Shown here: in pieces, positions 24,375 to 33,617 of the stretch | How positions within the stretch are numbered: the first letter of the stretch is position 1 | Layout of the letters: each line of letters starts with the position of its first letter | DNA from: Pirellula sp. | GTDB lineage: Bacteria; Planctomycetota; Planctomycetia; Pirellulales; Pirellulaceae | Length of the DNA: 41,765 nucleotides | Assembly (NCBI GenBank): GCA_021300155.1 | Contig: JAJTID010000019.1 | Coordinates: 1-41,765, forward strand | Reading direction: 5' to 3' | Translations under genes and position numbers: made by a program | The notes under the pieces: model-generated | The model's database searches: none | What the model was told of the DNA's origin: nothing | What the model saw: only the letters and a program-made list of their open reading frames with translations

Positions 24375-26189
24375 CTAATCTACCAAGACAACTTTCAAGG
24401 TAACTTTCTCGTTTCCACGCAGCACGCCGATCGCGAGCTCGTCACCCTTCTTTGACTTCCGCAAGGATGTATCCAACTCACTACGACTGGAAATTTCCTG
24501 ACTATTTACTGCAATCAAGGTATCGCCTGCTTGAATGCCAGCTTTCTCCGCGAGCGAACGAGGCAAAACGCGGTCTACTACCATGCCATTGAGTCGTACG
24601 CCTAAACGAACGGTGCGTGCGCGATTCGATTGTGGGTTCGCTCGTCCAGTCACCTTGATAAATGAAGGCCGATTCGCATCGGTCGCAATTCGGTCCGTCA
24701 AATCAGTGACCATTCTCGCAATGCGTTCCATCCCCTCGAAATTGATTTTGTCAAAATCGTCGCTGGGGCGATGGTAATCGTCATGTAGCCCCGTAAAGAA
24801 ATGAAGAACAGGTATGTCCTTTCGAAAGAACGATTCGTGATCACTGGGCCCTAAGCCTTCCGGCATGCGTTGAATATTGAATGCTAGCTTAGAGTTCATA
24901 GTGTCTAACATTCCATCGAATTCTTTCGCGGTGCCTGTTCCGTAGACGGTCAATTCGTTGTTGGTAAGCCGACCTACCATATCCATGTTGAGCATTGCAA
25001 CGGTTTGTTCCAATTCGAAACGAGGGTGGTTGACGTAATAGATGCTACCGAGCAATCCGCGTTCTTCACCGGAAAAAGTAATGAACAAAATGTTGCGCCG
25101 ATCTCGTGTCGGATTTTCCTTGGCGATCCCCGCTAATCTTCTCGCACATTCCAACAGAGAAACGGTACCGGAGGCATTGTCATCTGCACCGTTATGCACA
25201 GCGATGGTTCCCGGTGCTAACGATCCTGCTCCTCCCATCCCGACGTGGTCAAAGTGAGCGCCGACGACCACGTATTGGTTGGCCAATGCACCTTGGCCGG
25301 GTAGCAAACCCAAAACGTTGATTGATCGAAGCTTGGTCCGTTCGATGGCTACGGAACCTTTCGCGCGGAAGCCTGGGAGCACGAACGATTGCGGCTTCAA
25401 TTCTCGATCTATCGTTGATTCGATCTCTTTGAGCGACCGCCCAGCCGTCTTGAGCCATTCTTGAAGAATCGATCGCTTCATGAATAAAGTCGGAATCTGA
25501 TCTTTGATTAATCCGCCGCCAGACGACAAGGGGAGCAAACTGTTGGGACTGGCTGCTTCGCTGCTTGCATCGTTCACGAGAATCATCGCAGCGGCGCCAT
25601 GTTTGGCTGCGTTGATCTCTTTGGTTGTAAAGAGTGCATGCTGGGATGGCTCTGTTCCGTCGAATGGACTTTTTGGATCGTTCGCTTGAGGTTCTTTGCG
25701 AAGGACGATCACTACTTTGCCACGAACATCGATGTTGGCATAATCGTCGTAGTTCAAGTCGGTCGCAGTGATGCCATAGCCGGCAAAGACCATCTCGGCG
25801 TCGAAGGAGCCGTTCTTTCCAAGGGTTTGAGGTAAGTATTCTTCTTGCAACTTCAATGACTGGATCTCACCGCTGGCTACCGAGATCGAGAGGCTATTCT
25901 TGGCTGCGGGCGCTTCGATCGAGCCATCCAAGGTGAATTCTTGGAAAGCTTTGCCTTCAAAAAGATCTGTCTTAAGGCCGAGTACTGCAAATCGATTGGC
26001 GATAAATTCCGCAGCCATTTCCAGGCCAGGATTCTCCGCCGCCCTCCCTTGGAGCTCATCCGAGGCCAAGTACTTGATATCTGCAAGCAACCGAGCCTCG
26101 GCGGCATCGTCGGCATGAGAGTTCGGGTTGAAATGCAACAGAATCGCAAAAATCCAGGTGATTTGGAGAAACTTTGAACGATCGTGCAT
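24375..26189 (-). CDS. Secreted M28 metallopeptidase with PA and PDZ domains
   Basis: A 604-residue exported aminopeptidase-like protein starting at ATG 26187-26189; a TTG seven codons upstream is less likely. A signal peptide (about 1-26, ending SHAD) is followed by an N-terminal helical lid, a PA-like domain (about 120-270) and the M28 di-zinc catalytic domain. The last shows GAHFDHVG, NGADDNASG, SGEERGLLGS, NMDMVGR and GPSDHESFF in order, covering the metal ligands and the catalytic Glu. A PDZ domain closes the protein (GVRLNGMVVDRVLP, AGIQAGDTLIAVN). It probably trims peptides in the periplasm. It lies upstream of the Skp gene across 216 bases. Confidence 0.92.
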   Translation of the reverse strand: MHDRSKFLQITWIFAILLHFNPNSHADDAAEARLLADIKYLASDELQGRAAENPGLEMAAEFIANRFAVLGLKTDLFEGKAFQEFTLDGSIEAPAAKNSLSISVASGEIQSLKLQEEYLPQTLGKNGSFDAEMVFAGYGITATDLNYDDYANIDVRGKVVIVLRKEPQANDPKSPFDGTEPSQHALFTTKEINAAKHGAAAMILVNDASSEAASPNSLLPLSSGGGLIKDQIPTLFMKRSILQEWLKTAGRSLKEIESTIDRELKPQSFVLPGFRAKGSVAIERTKLRSINVLGLLPGQGALANQYVVVGAHFDHVGMGGAGSLAPGTIAVHNGADDNASGTVSLLECARRLAGIAKENPTRDRRNILFITFSGEERGLLGSIYYVNHPRFELEQTVAMLNMDMVGRLTNNELTVYGTGTAKEFDGMLDTMNSKLAFNIQRMPEGLGPSDHESFFRKDIPVLHFFTGLHDDYHRPSDDFDKINFEGMERIARMVTDLTDRIATDANRPSFIKVTGRANPQSNRARTVRLGVRLNGMVVDRVLPRSLAEKAGIQAGDTLIAVNSQEISSRSELDTSLRKSKKGDELAIGVLRGNEKVTLKVVLVD

Positions 26190-26352
26190 CGAAATGGGTT
26201 CCGTTTTCAAGAATTAGGGCGCTGGCAGACATTGTTACCGAGCAAGATTGCTCAACAAGTCGACCAGTCTGGACTTGTGACGATTTTTTCCTCCACGTAA
26301 ACTGCGAGGTTTTCCATGAAGTTGGACCGAGAAAGAGAGTCTTACCACCCAA

Positions 26353-26916
26353 ATGGGGCGATTTGCTGTTTCCATAGTCGTGATTTCAGTAGTGCTGGGG
26401 GCCGTCCCAACGGACGTGTTCTTGATAGCCTATTGCCAAGAAGCGACGACAGGAACAGGCACAACCGCTCCGCCGGCACCTCAGCCTGCGGCAAGCACGC
26501 CGGAACAAGTGCCCTCTGTATCAAAGCCGAGTTCTTCCGGCGAGATGCAATCCAGGCCCGAATCAGCGGCGGATGATGTTGGGGCGGCGAGTTCGAGTAC
26601 TGTGACCAAGAAACCTGCAAATACAGGTTTTTTGGAAGCGTTCCTCAACAACCCGTTGAATTTGATTCTCGTTTTGTTTGTTGCATTTTATTTGTTTATG
26701 TTGCTTGTCCCCAAGGCTGGTCGCAAAGAGCAAAAGCTACTGCAAGAACGTCTGTCCAATTTGAAGAAGAACGACCGCGTGGTTTTGTCCTCAGGAATCC
26801 ACGGGATCGTAGCCAACGTCAATGCGGATGCAGGAACGGTTACGGTGAGAGTAGATGAAGGCACAAATGCCAAACTCACCGTCGATCGCGCTGCAATCCG
26901 TAGTGTCGAGGCATAA
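26353..26916 (+). CDS. yajC: Preprotein translocase accessory protein YajC
   Basis: A 187-residue membrane protein. The YajC core is the transmembrane helix at about 101-119 followed by the cytoplasmic domain with LKKNDRVVLSSGIHGIVANV and the closing VDRAAIRSVEA. It is much longer than the usual about 110 residues because a hydrophobic, signal-like segment (about 5-28) and an Ala/Pro/Ser/Thr-rich stretch (30-90) precede the core. YajC associates with SecDF at the Sec translocon, and secDF follows 51 bases later. The start lacks a strong ribosome site. Confidence 0.93.
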   Translation: MGRFAVSIVVISVVLGAVPTDVFLIAYCQEATTGTGTTAPPAPQPAASTPEQVPSVSKPSSSGEMQSRPESAADDVGAASSSTVTKKPANTGFLEAFLNNPLNLILVLFVAFYLFMLLVPKAGRKEQKLLQERLSNLKKNDRVVLSSGIHGIVANVNADAGTVTVRVDEGTNAKLTVDRAAIRSVEA

Positions 26917-26967
26917 ATACTGAGACTTGTATCCACTCGAGTCGAATAACTTGGTACGGACCTACCC

Positions 26968-29900
26968 ATGCTTGATCAATTGTCATTGTTGGCTCAGACA
27001 TCTCTTGGAGATGGAGCATCTGCTTCCGCGGACTGGAAGTATGGACTGCTGAATGTCCTCCTCTTCGTCGGCGCGTTGGTGATCCCATTTTTGATAGGGC
27101 AATTTCTTTCGAAATCCTTGAAGATGCCGACGCATTCCGGTGGCTTCACGGTGATCGCCTTCTTCTTGTTGGTAACGGCTGCCATTCTGCTGATGCCGTT
27201 GTTTAACTCGCAGGCACCGAAGCTGACCTATGGTCCTGACATTGCGGGTGGGACGAATTTGATCTATGAGATCAATCGCACTAACGAGGACAAGACTGGG
27301 CCGCGCGTTACGGCGCGTCAGTTTCTCACCCCGTTGAAAGAACGGCTCAACCCGTCGGGTACATTAGAAATCAACATCCGTCCTAACGGCGAAGACAACA
27401 TTGAAATCACGATTCCCGCCGTGAACGATTCGGAAATCGCCGAGATCGAGCGACTCGTGACCGAAGCCGGTATCCTGCAGTTTCGTATCGTTGCCAATCG
27501 GAACGATCACCAAGAGATCATCGATCAGGCAAAGCTTCAAGCAAACTCCGACGATCAGAACATCCGCGTACGAAAGGATGTCAAGCTCACCGATAAGACG
27601 ACTGGCGAAGCACGTGTCGTCGGCATTTGGCGACGGATGGCCGCCAAAGAAACCTCGCCTGGAGTGAGGACATTCGATGGTTACGATTCGGGTGACACCA
27701 TTCGAAACGGCAAAACAGGTCGGCTAGTGACGCCCCCTGGAGAAGACAAACCTGGAGACCTTGCCCGCTGGTTCGATAGCCAAGGAATCGACACCGTCGA
27801 AATCCTTTTGGCTTTAGAAAAGAAAGGAAAGCCGTATCAGATTGTGGATGGTGTGGATTTGAAGTCTGCCAAGAAAGAAATCGGCAGACAAGGAAACTAC
27901 GAGGTTTCCTTTACGATGTCCACGGCTGGCGCGAACAAAATGCTCAAGATGACGAGCGCCAATTTGCCCGATCCGAGTGGCGATTTTAAACGCCGCATGG
28001 CGATCTTGCTCGACGATAAAGTTTTGTCCGCTCCTAATCTCAATGACTCGATCAGCAGCAATGGATCGATCACGGGCAATTTCTCCGAAAAGGATGTTCA
28101 ACGCCTTGTTGACATTCTCAATGCCGGTGCATTGCCTGGCGTGTTGTCGAAACAACCCATCAGCAAGAACGTGATTGGCCCGAACATGGGCAAAGATGCT
28201 ATTTCAAAGAGCTTCTTCGCGAGCATGTTGTCGTTGATCGTTACCGTGGTTTTGGTCGTGGTCTATTACCGTTACAGCGGCTTGATCGCTTCGGTTTCTT
28301 TAGCAATCAATTTGCTGATGATTTTGGCGGTCATGATTTTGATTCGACAACCGTTAACGTTGGCCGGTGTTGCAGGTTTGGTTTTGTCTGTCGGTATGAG
28401 CGTGGATGCCAACGTTCTCGTGTTCGAGCGAATTCGGGAAGAGCGAGAGAAAAAGGCCACGCCTCGGTTGGCCATTCGAAATGGATTCGATCGAGCTTGG
28501 ACTACCATTTTCGATTCGAACTTAACTACGTTGATCACCGCTCTCGTTCTGTATTGGGTCGGTACAGAACAGATCAAAGGCTTCGCGGTCGCATTGATCA
28601 TCGGTCTTGTGATCAGCTTGTTCACTGCAGTCTATCTGTCCCATAAGATGTTCGAAGTCGCTGAACGAACCAATTTGCTTTGGTTAGGAATGGCCGACTA
28701 TGTCAACGGTGCCAAGCGAGCGATGTTCGGCAAGGGAGATGTCGACTTCATGGGCTATCAGAAACTTGCAGTCGGGATGTCTCTTGCAGTCATCGTCGTA
28801 GGTTTGGTGGCAACATTCTTCCGCGGTAGTCAGATTTTGGACATCGACTTCAACGGTGGAACCTCGATCGTTTTCTCACTGGAGAAAGGTATGTCACCGG
28901 ACGAAGTGCGAGAAATCTCTCGAAAGATTTTTGATGTGGACAAGGATGGGTTGCCAGTTCAGTCCACATTGACCAACGTAAAGCTCCAAAATGTCGAGGA
29001 AAACTCGGTCTATCGATTGGACGTTTCGCTTCGCGATCAAGATGAAGTAGCTGATCGTTTAGTGAAAGGATTCTCCAATGAGAAGGCTAGGCTCGTTACC
29101 TATGACTTAGACTTCAAATTGGCTCCTCCTACTCAGTCGTCGTTGACTACCAAGAGCAGCATCAAACTGGTCTCCTTCCAGGAACCGAGTACACCAGCGG
29201 CTCCAGCTCCGGAAGCGGCAACCCCGACTACAGCAACAAAAGACGCTGCTGCTGGACAAGAAGCCGCTCCTGCAAAAGAAGCGACTGCAACGCCAACCGA
29301 AACGCCAACTGCACGGTCTACGTTGAACTTGAATTTCCGAAAGAGCCAAGGGACCGACGTTGCGAAGATCAATGCAAAACAACTTCGCGATGCATTGTCG
29401 AAGGCTGCAGAGAACGATGGTAAGACCCTTGTCGATGCACAGATCGAACTCTTTCCAAAAAACCTTACCGATTGGACACCTGACTCTGCGTTGACCGATA
29501 GCGACTGGACCGTTTCCATTCCTTTCGATGGCGACGCCGCGGCATCGATTGGTGGGAAGCTTAAGACTCAGATTCGAACCCAGCCTGTTTGGCAATCGTT
29601 GAGCAAGATCGAGGCGAGTGTCGCTGGCGATATGCAACGTCGAGCATGGGCTGGGTTATTCCTGAGCTTGGTCTTTATCGTGGCCTATATTTGGTTCCGA
29701 TTTCAAAAGCTCGCGTTCGGTATCGCTGCCGTGGTCGCGTTGGTGCATGACGTTTTGGTTACGTTGACATTCATCGCCATTAGCCATTGGTTGTTCAATC
29801 CACTGGCATTCTTACAGATGGAAGACTTCAAGATCTCCCTTACGATTGTTGCAGCCTTCTTGACGATCATCGGTTATTCCTTGAACGATACGATCGTTGT

Positions 29901-30192
29901 GTTTGACCGCATCCGTGAAGTGAAAGGGAAAAGCCCTCGATTGACTCGCGAGATGATCAACACCAGCGTGACACAAACGTTGAGCCGAACTCTTTTGACT
30001 TCGTCGACAACCATCGTGGCGATTCTTCTCATGTACTTCCTTGGTGGTGAAGCAATCCACGGCTTCGCTTACTGCTTGTTTGTCGGTATCGTCGTCGGAA
30101 CGTATAGCTCGATTTTCATCGCGTCGCCGGTTCTGCTTTGGATCGCCGAATGGGAACAAGCTGCCAAGGCAAAGAACCCTCGTCGAGCTTAG
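26968..30192 (+). CDS. secDF: Protein-export membrane protein SecDF (single-chain fusion)
   Basis: A 1074-residue SecD-SecF fusion that uses the proton-motive force to pull exported proteins out of the Sec channel. The SecD part (to about 590) shows LTYGPDIAGGTNLIYE, the periplasmic P1 domain, and the helix bundle with AGLVLSVGMSVDANVLVFERIREE. The SecF part starts near residue 590 with DIDFNGGTSIVF and ends with IGYSLNDTIVVFDRIRE. An Ala/Thr/Pro-rich stretch (about 743-785) is inserted in the SecF periplasmic domain, lengthening the protein well past usual fusions of about 750 residues. The first helices before the SecD signature are also extra. Operon with yajC. Confidence 0.96.
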   Translation: MLDQLSLLAQTSLGDGASASADWKYGLLNVLLFVGALVIPFLIGQFLSKSLKMPTHSGGFTVIAFFLLVTAAILLMPLFNSQAPKLTYGPDIAGGTNLIYEINRTNEDKTGPRVTARQFLTPLKERLNPSGTLEINIRPNGEDNIEITIPAVNDSEIAEIERLVTEAGILQFRIVANRNDHQEIIDQAKLQANSDDQNIRVRKDVKLTDKTTGEARVVGIWRRMAAKETSPGVRTFDGYDSGDTIRNGKTGRLVTPPGEDKPGDLARWFDSQGIDTVEILLALEKKGKPYQIVDGVDLKSAKKEIGRQGNYEVSFTMSTAGANKMLKMTSANLPDPSGDFKRRMAILLDDKVLSAPNLNDSISSNGSITGNFSEKDVQRLVDILNAGALPGVLSKQPISKNVIGPNMGKDAISKSFFASMLSLIVTVVLVVVYYRYSGLIASVSLAINLLMILAVMILIRQPLTLAGVAGLVLSVGMSVDANVLVFERIREEREKKATPRLAIRNGFDRAWTTIFDSNLTTLITALVLYWVGTEQIKGFAVALIIGLVISLFTAVYLSHKMFEVAERTNLLWLGMADYVNGAKRAMFGKGDVDFMGYQKLAVGMSLAVIVVGLVATFFRGSQILDIDFNGGTSIVFSLEKGMSPDEVREISRKIFDVDKDGLPVQSTLTNVKLQNVEENSVYRLDVSLRDQDEVADRLVKGFSNEKARLVTYDLDFKLAPPTQSSLTTKSSIKLVSFQEPSTPAAPAPEAATPTTATKDAAAGQEAAPAKEATATPTETPTARSTLNLNFRKSQGTDVAKINAKQLRDALSKAAENDGKTLVDAQIELFPKNLTDWTPDSALTDSDWTVSIPFDGDAAASIGGKLKTQIRTQPVWQSLSKIEASVAGDMQRRAWAGLFLSLVFIVAYIWFRFQKLAFGIAAVVALVHDVLVTLTFIAISHWLFNPLAFLQMEDFKISLTIVAAFLTIIGYSLNDTIVVFDRIREVKGKSPRLTREMINTSVTQTLSRTLLTSSTTIVAILLMYFLGGEAIHGFAYCLFVGIVVGTYSSIFIASPVLLWIAEWEQAAKAKNPRRA

Positions 30193-30204
30193 TGAGCCTG
30201 TGTG

Positions 30205-31506
30205 ATGTATCTGATTCGCCTCGCAAGTGTTGTCTTCGTAACTCTCCAGTTCATCGAAGCTTCAACACTTGCGTCCGAATGGTCCATCCCGCTTGCTGGG
30301 AATGTTTTTCGAACGTCACCCAGCGTGAGCAACACTGGTATTCGAAAAGAGACGCTGACCATCGGCGACCCCGCCGCGGTCTATTCCATATTCTTCCGAA
30401 TCGACAAGCCTGCGGTCCTCGATCTTTCGATTCTAGGTAGAGCTTCGGCCGAACCGTGCTCTCTTTCCGTCTCTTACGGCGCAATATCCTACGATGTTTC
30501 TTTATCGGGGAACGAGTTGGCAGTTCAGCATGTTGGCAAGATCGATGTCACTGAAGCTGGGTACTGCAGAATTGATCTGAAGGCGGCTTCTCTCGAAGGT
30601 ACTAGCCGCACGAACAAAGCGAGTGCAGAGTTAAAGGAATTGCGAGTCGCCTCTGAGACAGAAGGACTAACGCTGGATTGCGTAAAGACCAACGACGGCC
30701 AGATGTTCTACTGGGGCCGAAGAGGGCCATCGGTGCATTTGCGATACGATGTGCCACGCGATTTGAAGATCGAGTACTCCTATAGTGAGATTGCAGTTCC
30801 TGTTGGTCAGGATCCCATCGGGTCGTACTTTATGGCCAACGGATTTGGGGAGGGTTACTTCGGGATCCAGGTGAACTCTGAAAACGAACGACGAGTTTTG
30901 TTTTCTGTTTGGAGCCCGTTCCAAACAGACAATCCAAAAGATATCCCACTCGATCAACGAATAGTCCCTCTCGCGAAAGGACCCGAAGTCAAGCTCGGTG
31001 AATTTGGCAACGAAGGATCTGGTGGGCAGAGCTACCTCGTCTATCCTTGGAAATCAGGCAAGACCTACAGATTTCTGACTCAGGTGAAACCAGATGGGGA
31101 AGGGAACACGGTTTACGCTTCCTGGTTCGGAGAAGCGGATTCGCGAGAGTGGCGATTGATTGCACGGTTTCGCCGCCCGAAAACGAACACCCACTACACA
31201 GGGTTTCACTCTTTCTTAGAGAACTTTGATCCGTCGCGAGGCCATCTGGAGCGTCGCGGATTGCACGGCAATGTATGGGTTCGAGACACAGACGCACAGT
31301 GGCATGAATGCACCAAGGCTCGATTTTCGGTCGATCCAACAGGCAAAGGGCGACATCGGCTCGACTACGCTGGAGGCGTGGATGGCGATGCGTTCTTTCT
31401 CAAGAATGGTGGCTTCTTCAACGAGACCACTTCCCCTGGGGCTTTCTTTCAACGGAGCTCAACGGCGGGGAATAAGCCGAAGATCGATTTTCAATCCCTT
31501 CCTTAG
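30205..31506 (+). CDS. Secreted DUF3472 protein
   Basis: A 433-residue exported protein with a signal peptide (about 1-22) starting at ATG 30205; a GTG one codon earlier is the alternative. The first part (about 25-150) resembles a DUF5077-like carbohydrate-binding beta-sandwich. The second matches DUF3472: YFMANGFGEGYFGIQVNSENERRVLFSVWSPF, then YPWKSGKTYRFLTQVKPDGEGNTVYASWFGE and the TGFHSFLENF segment. Function is unknown; these are extracellular or surface proteins in planctomycetes and Bacteroidetes, often tied to polysaccharide use. It follows secDF by only about ten bases but is not a Sec component. Confidence 0.82.
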   Translation: MYLIRLASVVFVTLQFIEASTLASEWSIPLAGNVFRTSPSVSNTGIRKETLTIGDPAAVYSIFFRIDKPAVLDLSILGRASAEPCSLSVSYGAISYDVSLSGNELAVQHVGKIDVTEAGYCRIDLKAASLEGTSRTNKASAELKELRVASETEGLTLDCVKTNDGQMFYWGRRGPSVHLRYDVPRDLKIEYSYSEIAVPVGQDPIGSYFMANGFGEGYFGIQVNSENERRVLFSVWSPFQTDNPKDIPLDQRIVPLAKGPEVKLGEFGNEGSGGQSYLVYPWKSGKTYRFLTQVKPDGEGNTVYASWFGEADSREWRLIARFRRPKTNTHYTGFHSFLENFDPSRGHLERRGLHGNVWVRDTDAQWHECTKARFSVDPTGKGRHRLDYAGGVDGDAFFLKNGGFFNETTSPGAFFQRSSTAGNKPKIDFQSLP

Positions 31507-31662
31507 CGCCTTTAAGTTTTCTTTTCGGTGTGAAATCGATCTCGAATGGGTTAAGATGTTGAGGTCAAATGAGAAACACGCTGGTGCGGTTGGCAGTTGA
31601 ATCGCGTGTGTTCCTTCCCATTCTGTTCTTACCCTTTCTTGGTTTCTGAGAGGATTTCCTTC

Positions 31663-33036
31663 ATGTCGATTTCTCGTCAAAGTACACGACGTCATTTTCT
31701 ACAAGGTGCAGCCGCGGTCGCTGGTGCCACATCGATTCTGGGGCAATCGACGCAACGTGCTTTCGGCTATCTTTCCCCAAACGATCGTCCCGTGTTTGCC
31801 ACCATCGGCTTGAGAAACCAGGGGGCCCACATAACGGGCAAGTCGTACAAGTATGCTGACTTTGCAGCCTTAGCCGATGTGGATTCCAACGTTCTTGGCA
31901 TGAATGTCGAGAAGGTCGAGATGGCTCAGAAGAAGAAGCCTGATGCTTACAAAGACTATCGAAGGATTCTGGACCGAAAGGATATCGATGCAGTCATGAT
32001 CGCCACACCCGATCATTGGCACACCAAGATCGCTGTTGAAGCGATGTACGCCGGCAAAGATGTCTACTGCGAGAAGCCTCTCACACTCACCATCGCGGAA
32101 GGCAAGCTGATCGAGAAAGTCGTCAAAGAAACAGGCAAAGTATTTCAAGTAGGGACGATGCAACGCAGCGAATGCGATTCGCGCTTCTTGATGGCGATTG
32201 CTCTCATCAAGCACGGTCGTATTGGCAAAGTTCAGAAAATCACATGCGGTATTAACGGTATGGAAGCGTCGCCGGTTATCCCTGTTGCTCCGGTACCGAA
32301 AGAACTCGACTGGGACTTTTGGCTAGGACCTGCACCGAAGTGTGAGTATCGCGCGCTACCAAAACTGCGAGTAGGGTACGGCGGTGGGGTTCCTTTGGAT
32401 AGCAATTGCCATTATGCGTTTCGAAATTGGCATGAGTATTCTGGTGGAAAACTAACCGACTGGGGCGCGCATCACGTCGATATTGCTTGTTGGGCCATCG
32501 GAGCAACAGACACGGGACCTAGCAAAGTGACACCCGTCGAGTTCTCGCTGCCCGTTGCGTACAAAGATGGTCACCCTTTGGTCAATGATCAATACAATGC
32601 AGCGACCAGCTTCAAGATCAAAGTCGACATGCCGAACGATGTTGAGATGATCATTACAAGCGAGGGGGACAATGGCATTCTGTTCGAAGGGTCCGATGGG
32701 CGATTCTTTGTGAATCGAGGTAAGATCGTTGGTAAACCTGTGGAAGACTTGAAAGAGAAGCCACTCCCAGACTCTGCCATTGAAGATATCTACGGAGGTA
32801 AAGTTTGTGAGAACCATACCGAGAACTTTATCCAAGCGATGAAGTCTCGCAAGCAACCCATCTCGGATGTTTGGTCGCACAACCGCATGTTGGAAATCTG
32901 CCACTTGTCCAACATCGCGATGCGGCTGAATCGACCGTTGAATTGGGACGCCAGCAAACGAGAGATCGTCGGCGACGCACAAGCGAACTCGTTCCTCGCT
33001 CGTGAGAATCGCAAGGGCTACGAAATCAACATGTAA
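31663..33036 (+). CDS. Tat-exported Gfo/Idh/MocA oxidoreductase
   Basis: A 457-residue protein starting at ATG 31663, chosen over an upstream TTG because GAGAGGA lies eight bases before it and the product starts with a Tat signal (STRRHFLQGAAAVAGA). The Rossmann region has ATIGLRNQGAHI, then DHWHTKIAVEAMYAGKDVYCEKPLT with the EKP motif. The C-terminal half has the planctomycete-type substrate domain (GGKLTDWGAHHVDIACW). Such proteins dehydrogenate sugars or derivatives with a tightly bound NAD(P); export in folded form with cofactor explains Tat. The gene is followed by a strong terminator. Confidence 0.9.
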   Translation: MSISRQSTRRHFLQGAAAVAGATSILGQSTQRAFGYLSPNDRPVFATIGLRNQGAHITGKSYKYADFAALADVDSNVLGMNVEKVEMAQKKKPDAYKDYRRILDRKDIDAVMIATPDHWHTKIAVEAMYAGKDVYCEKPLTLTIAEGKLIEKVVKETGKVFQVGTMQRSECDSRFLMAIALIKHGRIGKVQKITCGINGMEASPVIPVAPVPKELDWDFWLGPAPKCEYRALPKLRVGYGGGVPLDSNCHYAFRNWHEYSGGKLTDWGAHHVDIACWAIGATDTGPSKVTPVEFSLPVAYKDGHPLVNDQYNAATSFKIKVDMPNDVEMIITSEGDNGILFEGSDGRFFVNRGKIVGKPVEDLKEKPLPDSAIEDIYGGKVCENHTENFIQAMKSRKQPISDVWSHNRMLEICHLSNIAMRLNRPLNWDASKREIVGDAQANSFLARENRKGYEINM

Positions 33037-33081
33037 GTGGCTTAGGTTTGCCGCAGCCTAAGCGTTGATCCCAAATCTCTG

Positions 33082-33120
33082 GGTGAGCGACGGGCTCAAG
33101 ATCCCTCGCTCACCTTTTTT
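33082..33120 (+). terminator. Intrinsic terminator after the Gfo/Idh/MocA gene
   Basis: GGTGAGCGA (33082-33090) pairs perfectly with TCGCTCACC (33106-33114). The inner GGG/CCC lengthens the stem around an eight-base loop, with one bulged C. Six T residues follow at 33115-33120. This is 46 bases after the stop of the oxidoreductase gene. Confidence 0.92.
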
Positions 33121-33617
33121 AGTTGCGCATAGTATGGGCCCTCAAGGCCCGTCCGTGGGTTGATGCGGTTAATGCCAAGCACGTTCTCGGCATTGGCTCG
33201 TAGCGAAACTATCCGATTAAGACTGGAGATCTCCCAATCGCGACTTTTCTTGCGTTCTAACTAGTAACTAGTGATCCCGGCCCTCAGCTTTTGCCAAAAA
33301 CTGTTTAAAATTCCATATCAGATCGCACTATATACCTTCCGAAATTCTTCGTTCCGCCAAAATCGGAGCATGGTCAATCGGCGTGAGCCACCGTCTACAA
33401 GCTGTTATCCATTCAAGATATCGCGGAGTGGCAAAGAATGCATAATCCGTATGGGCTGACAAATCGCGCAAGTTCGCATCTATTTGCAATATCCCTTCCA
33501 GCTTGACAAGATTCATGCTGGCAGAAGCACGAAACGGAACCTATCTCTTCAAGGCAAATCGGCAGACTGCCTCATTGCTTACGAAAACTTGCTCAACGTT
33601 TCTATTGCTGGGGATGA
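33121..33617. other. Intergenic stretch, one weak ORF
   Basis: About 500 bases without a clear gene. Two small hairpins are readable: GGGCC/GGCCC (33137-33151) and AATGCC/GGCATT (about 33170-33195). An overlapping ACTAGT pair lies near 33260. A minus frame at 33328-33516 encodes 62 residues (MNLVKLEGILQ start, basic C-terminal half) of protein-like composition. It has no partner genes or good ribosome site and is not recognised, so it may be a decayed fragment or chance. Confidence 0.4.

Noticed and set aside
31507-31662. A TTG start giving 22 extra residues on the Tat-exported oxidoreductase
   Set aside because: It would hide the twin-arginine motif from the N-terminus and has no ribosome site, unlike the ATG at 31663.
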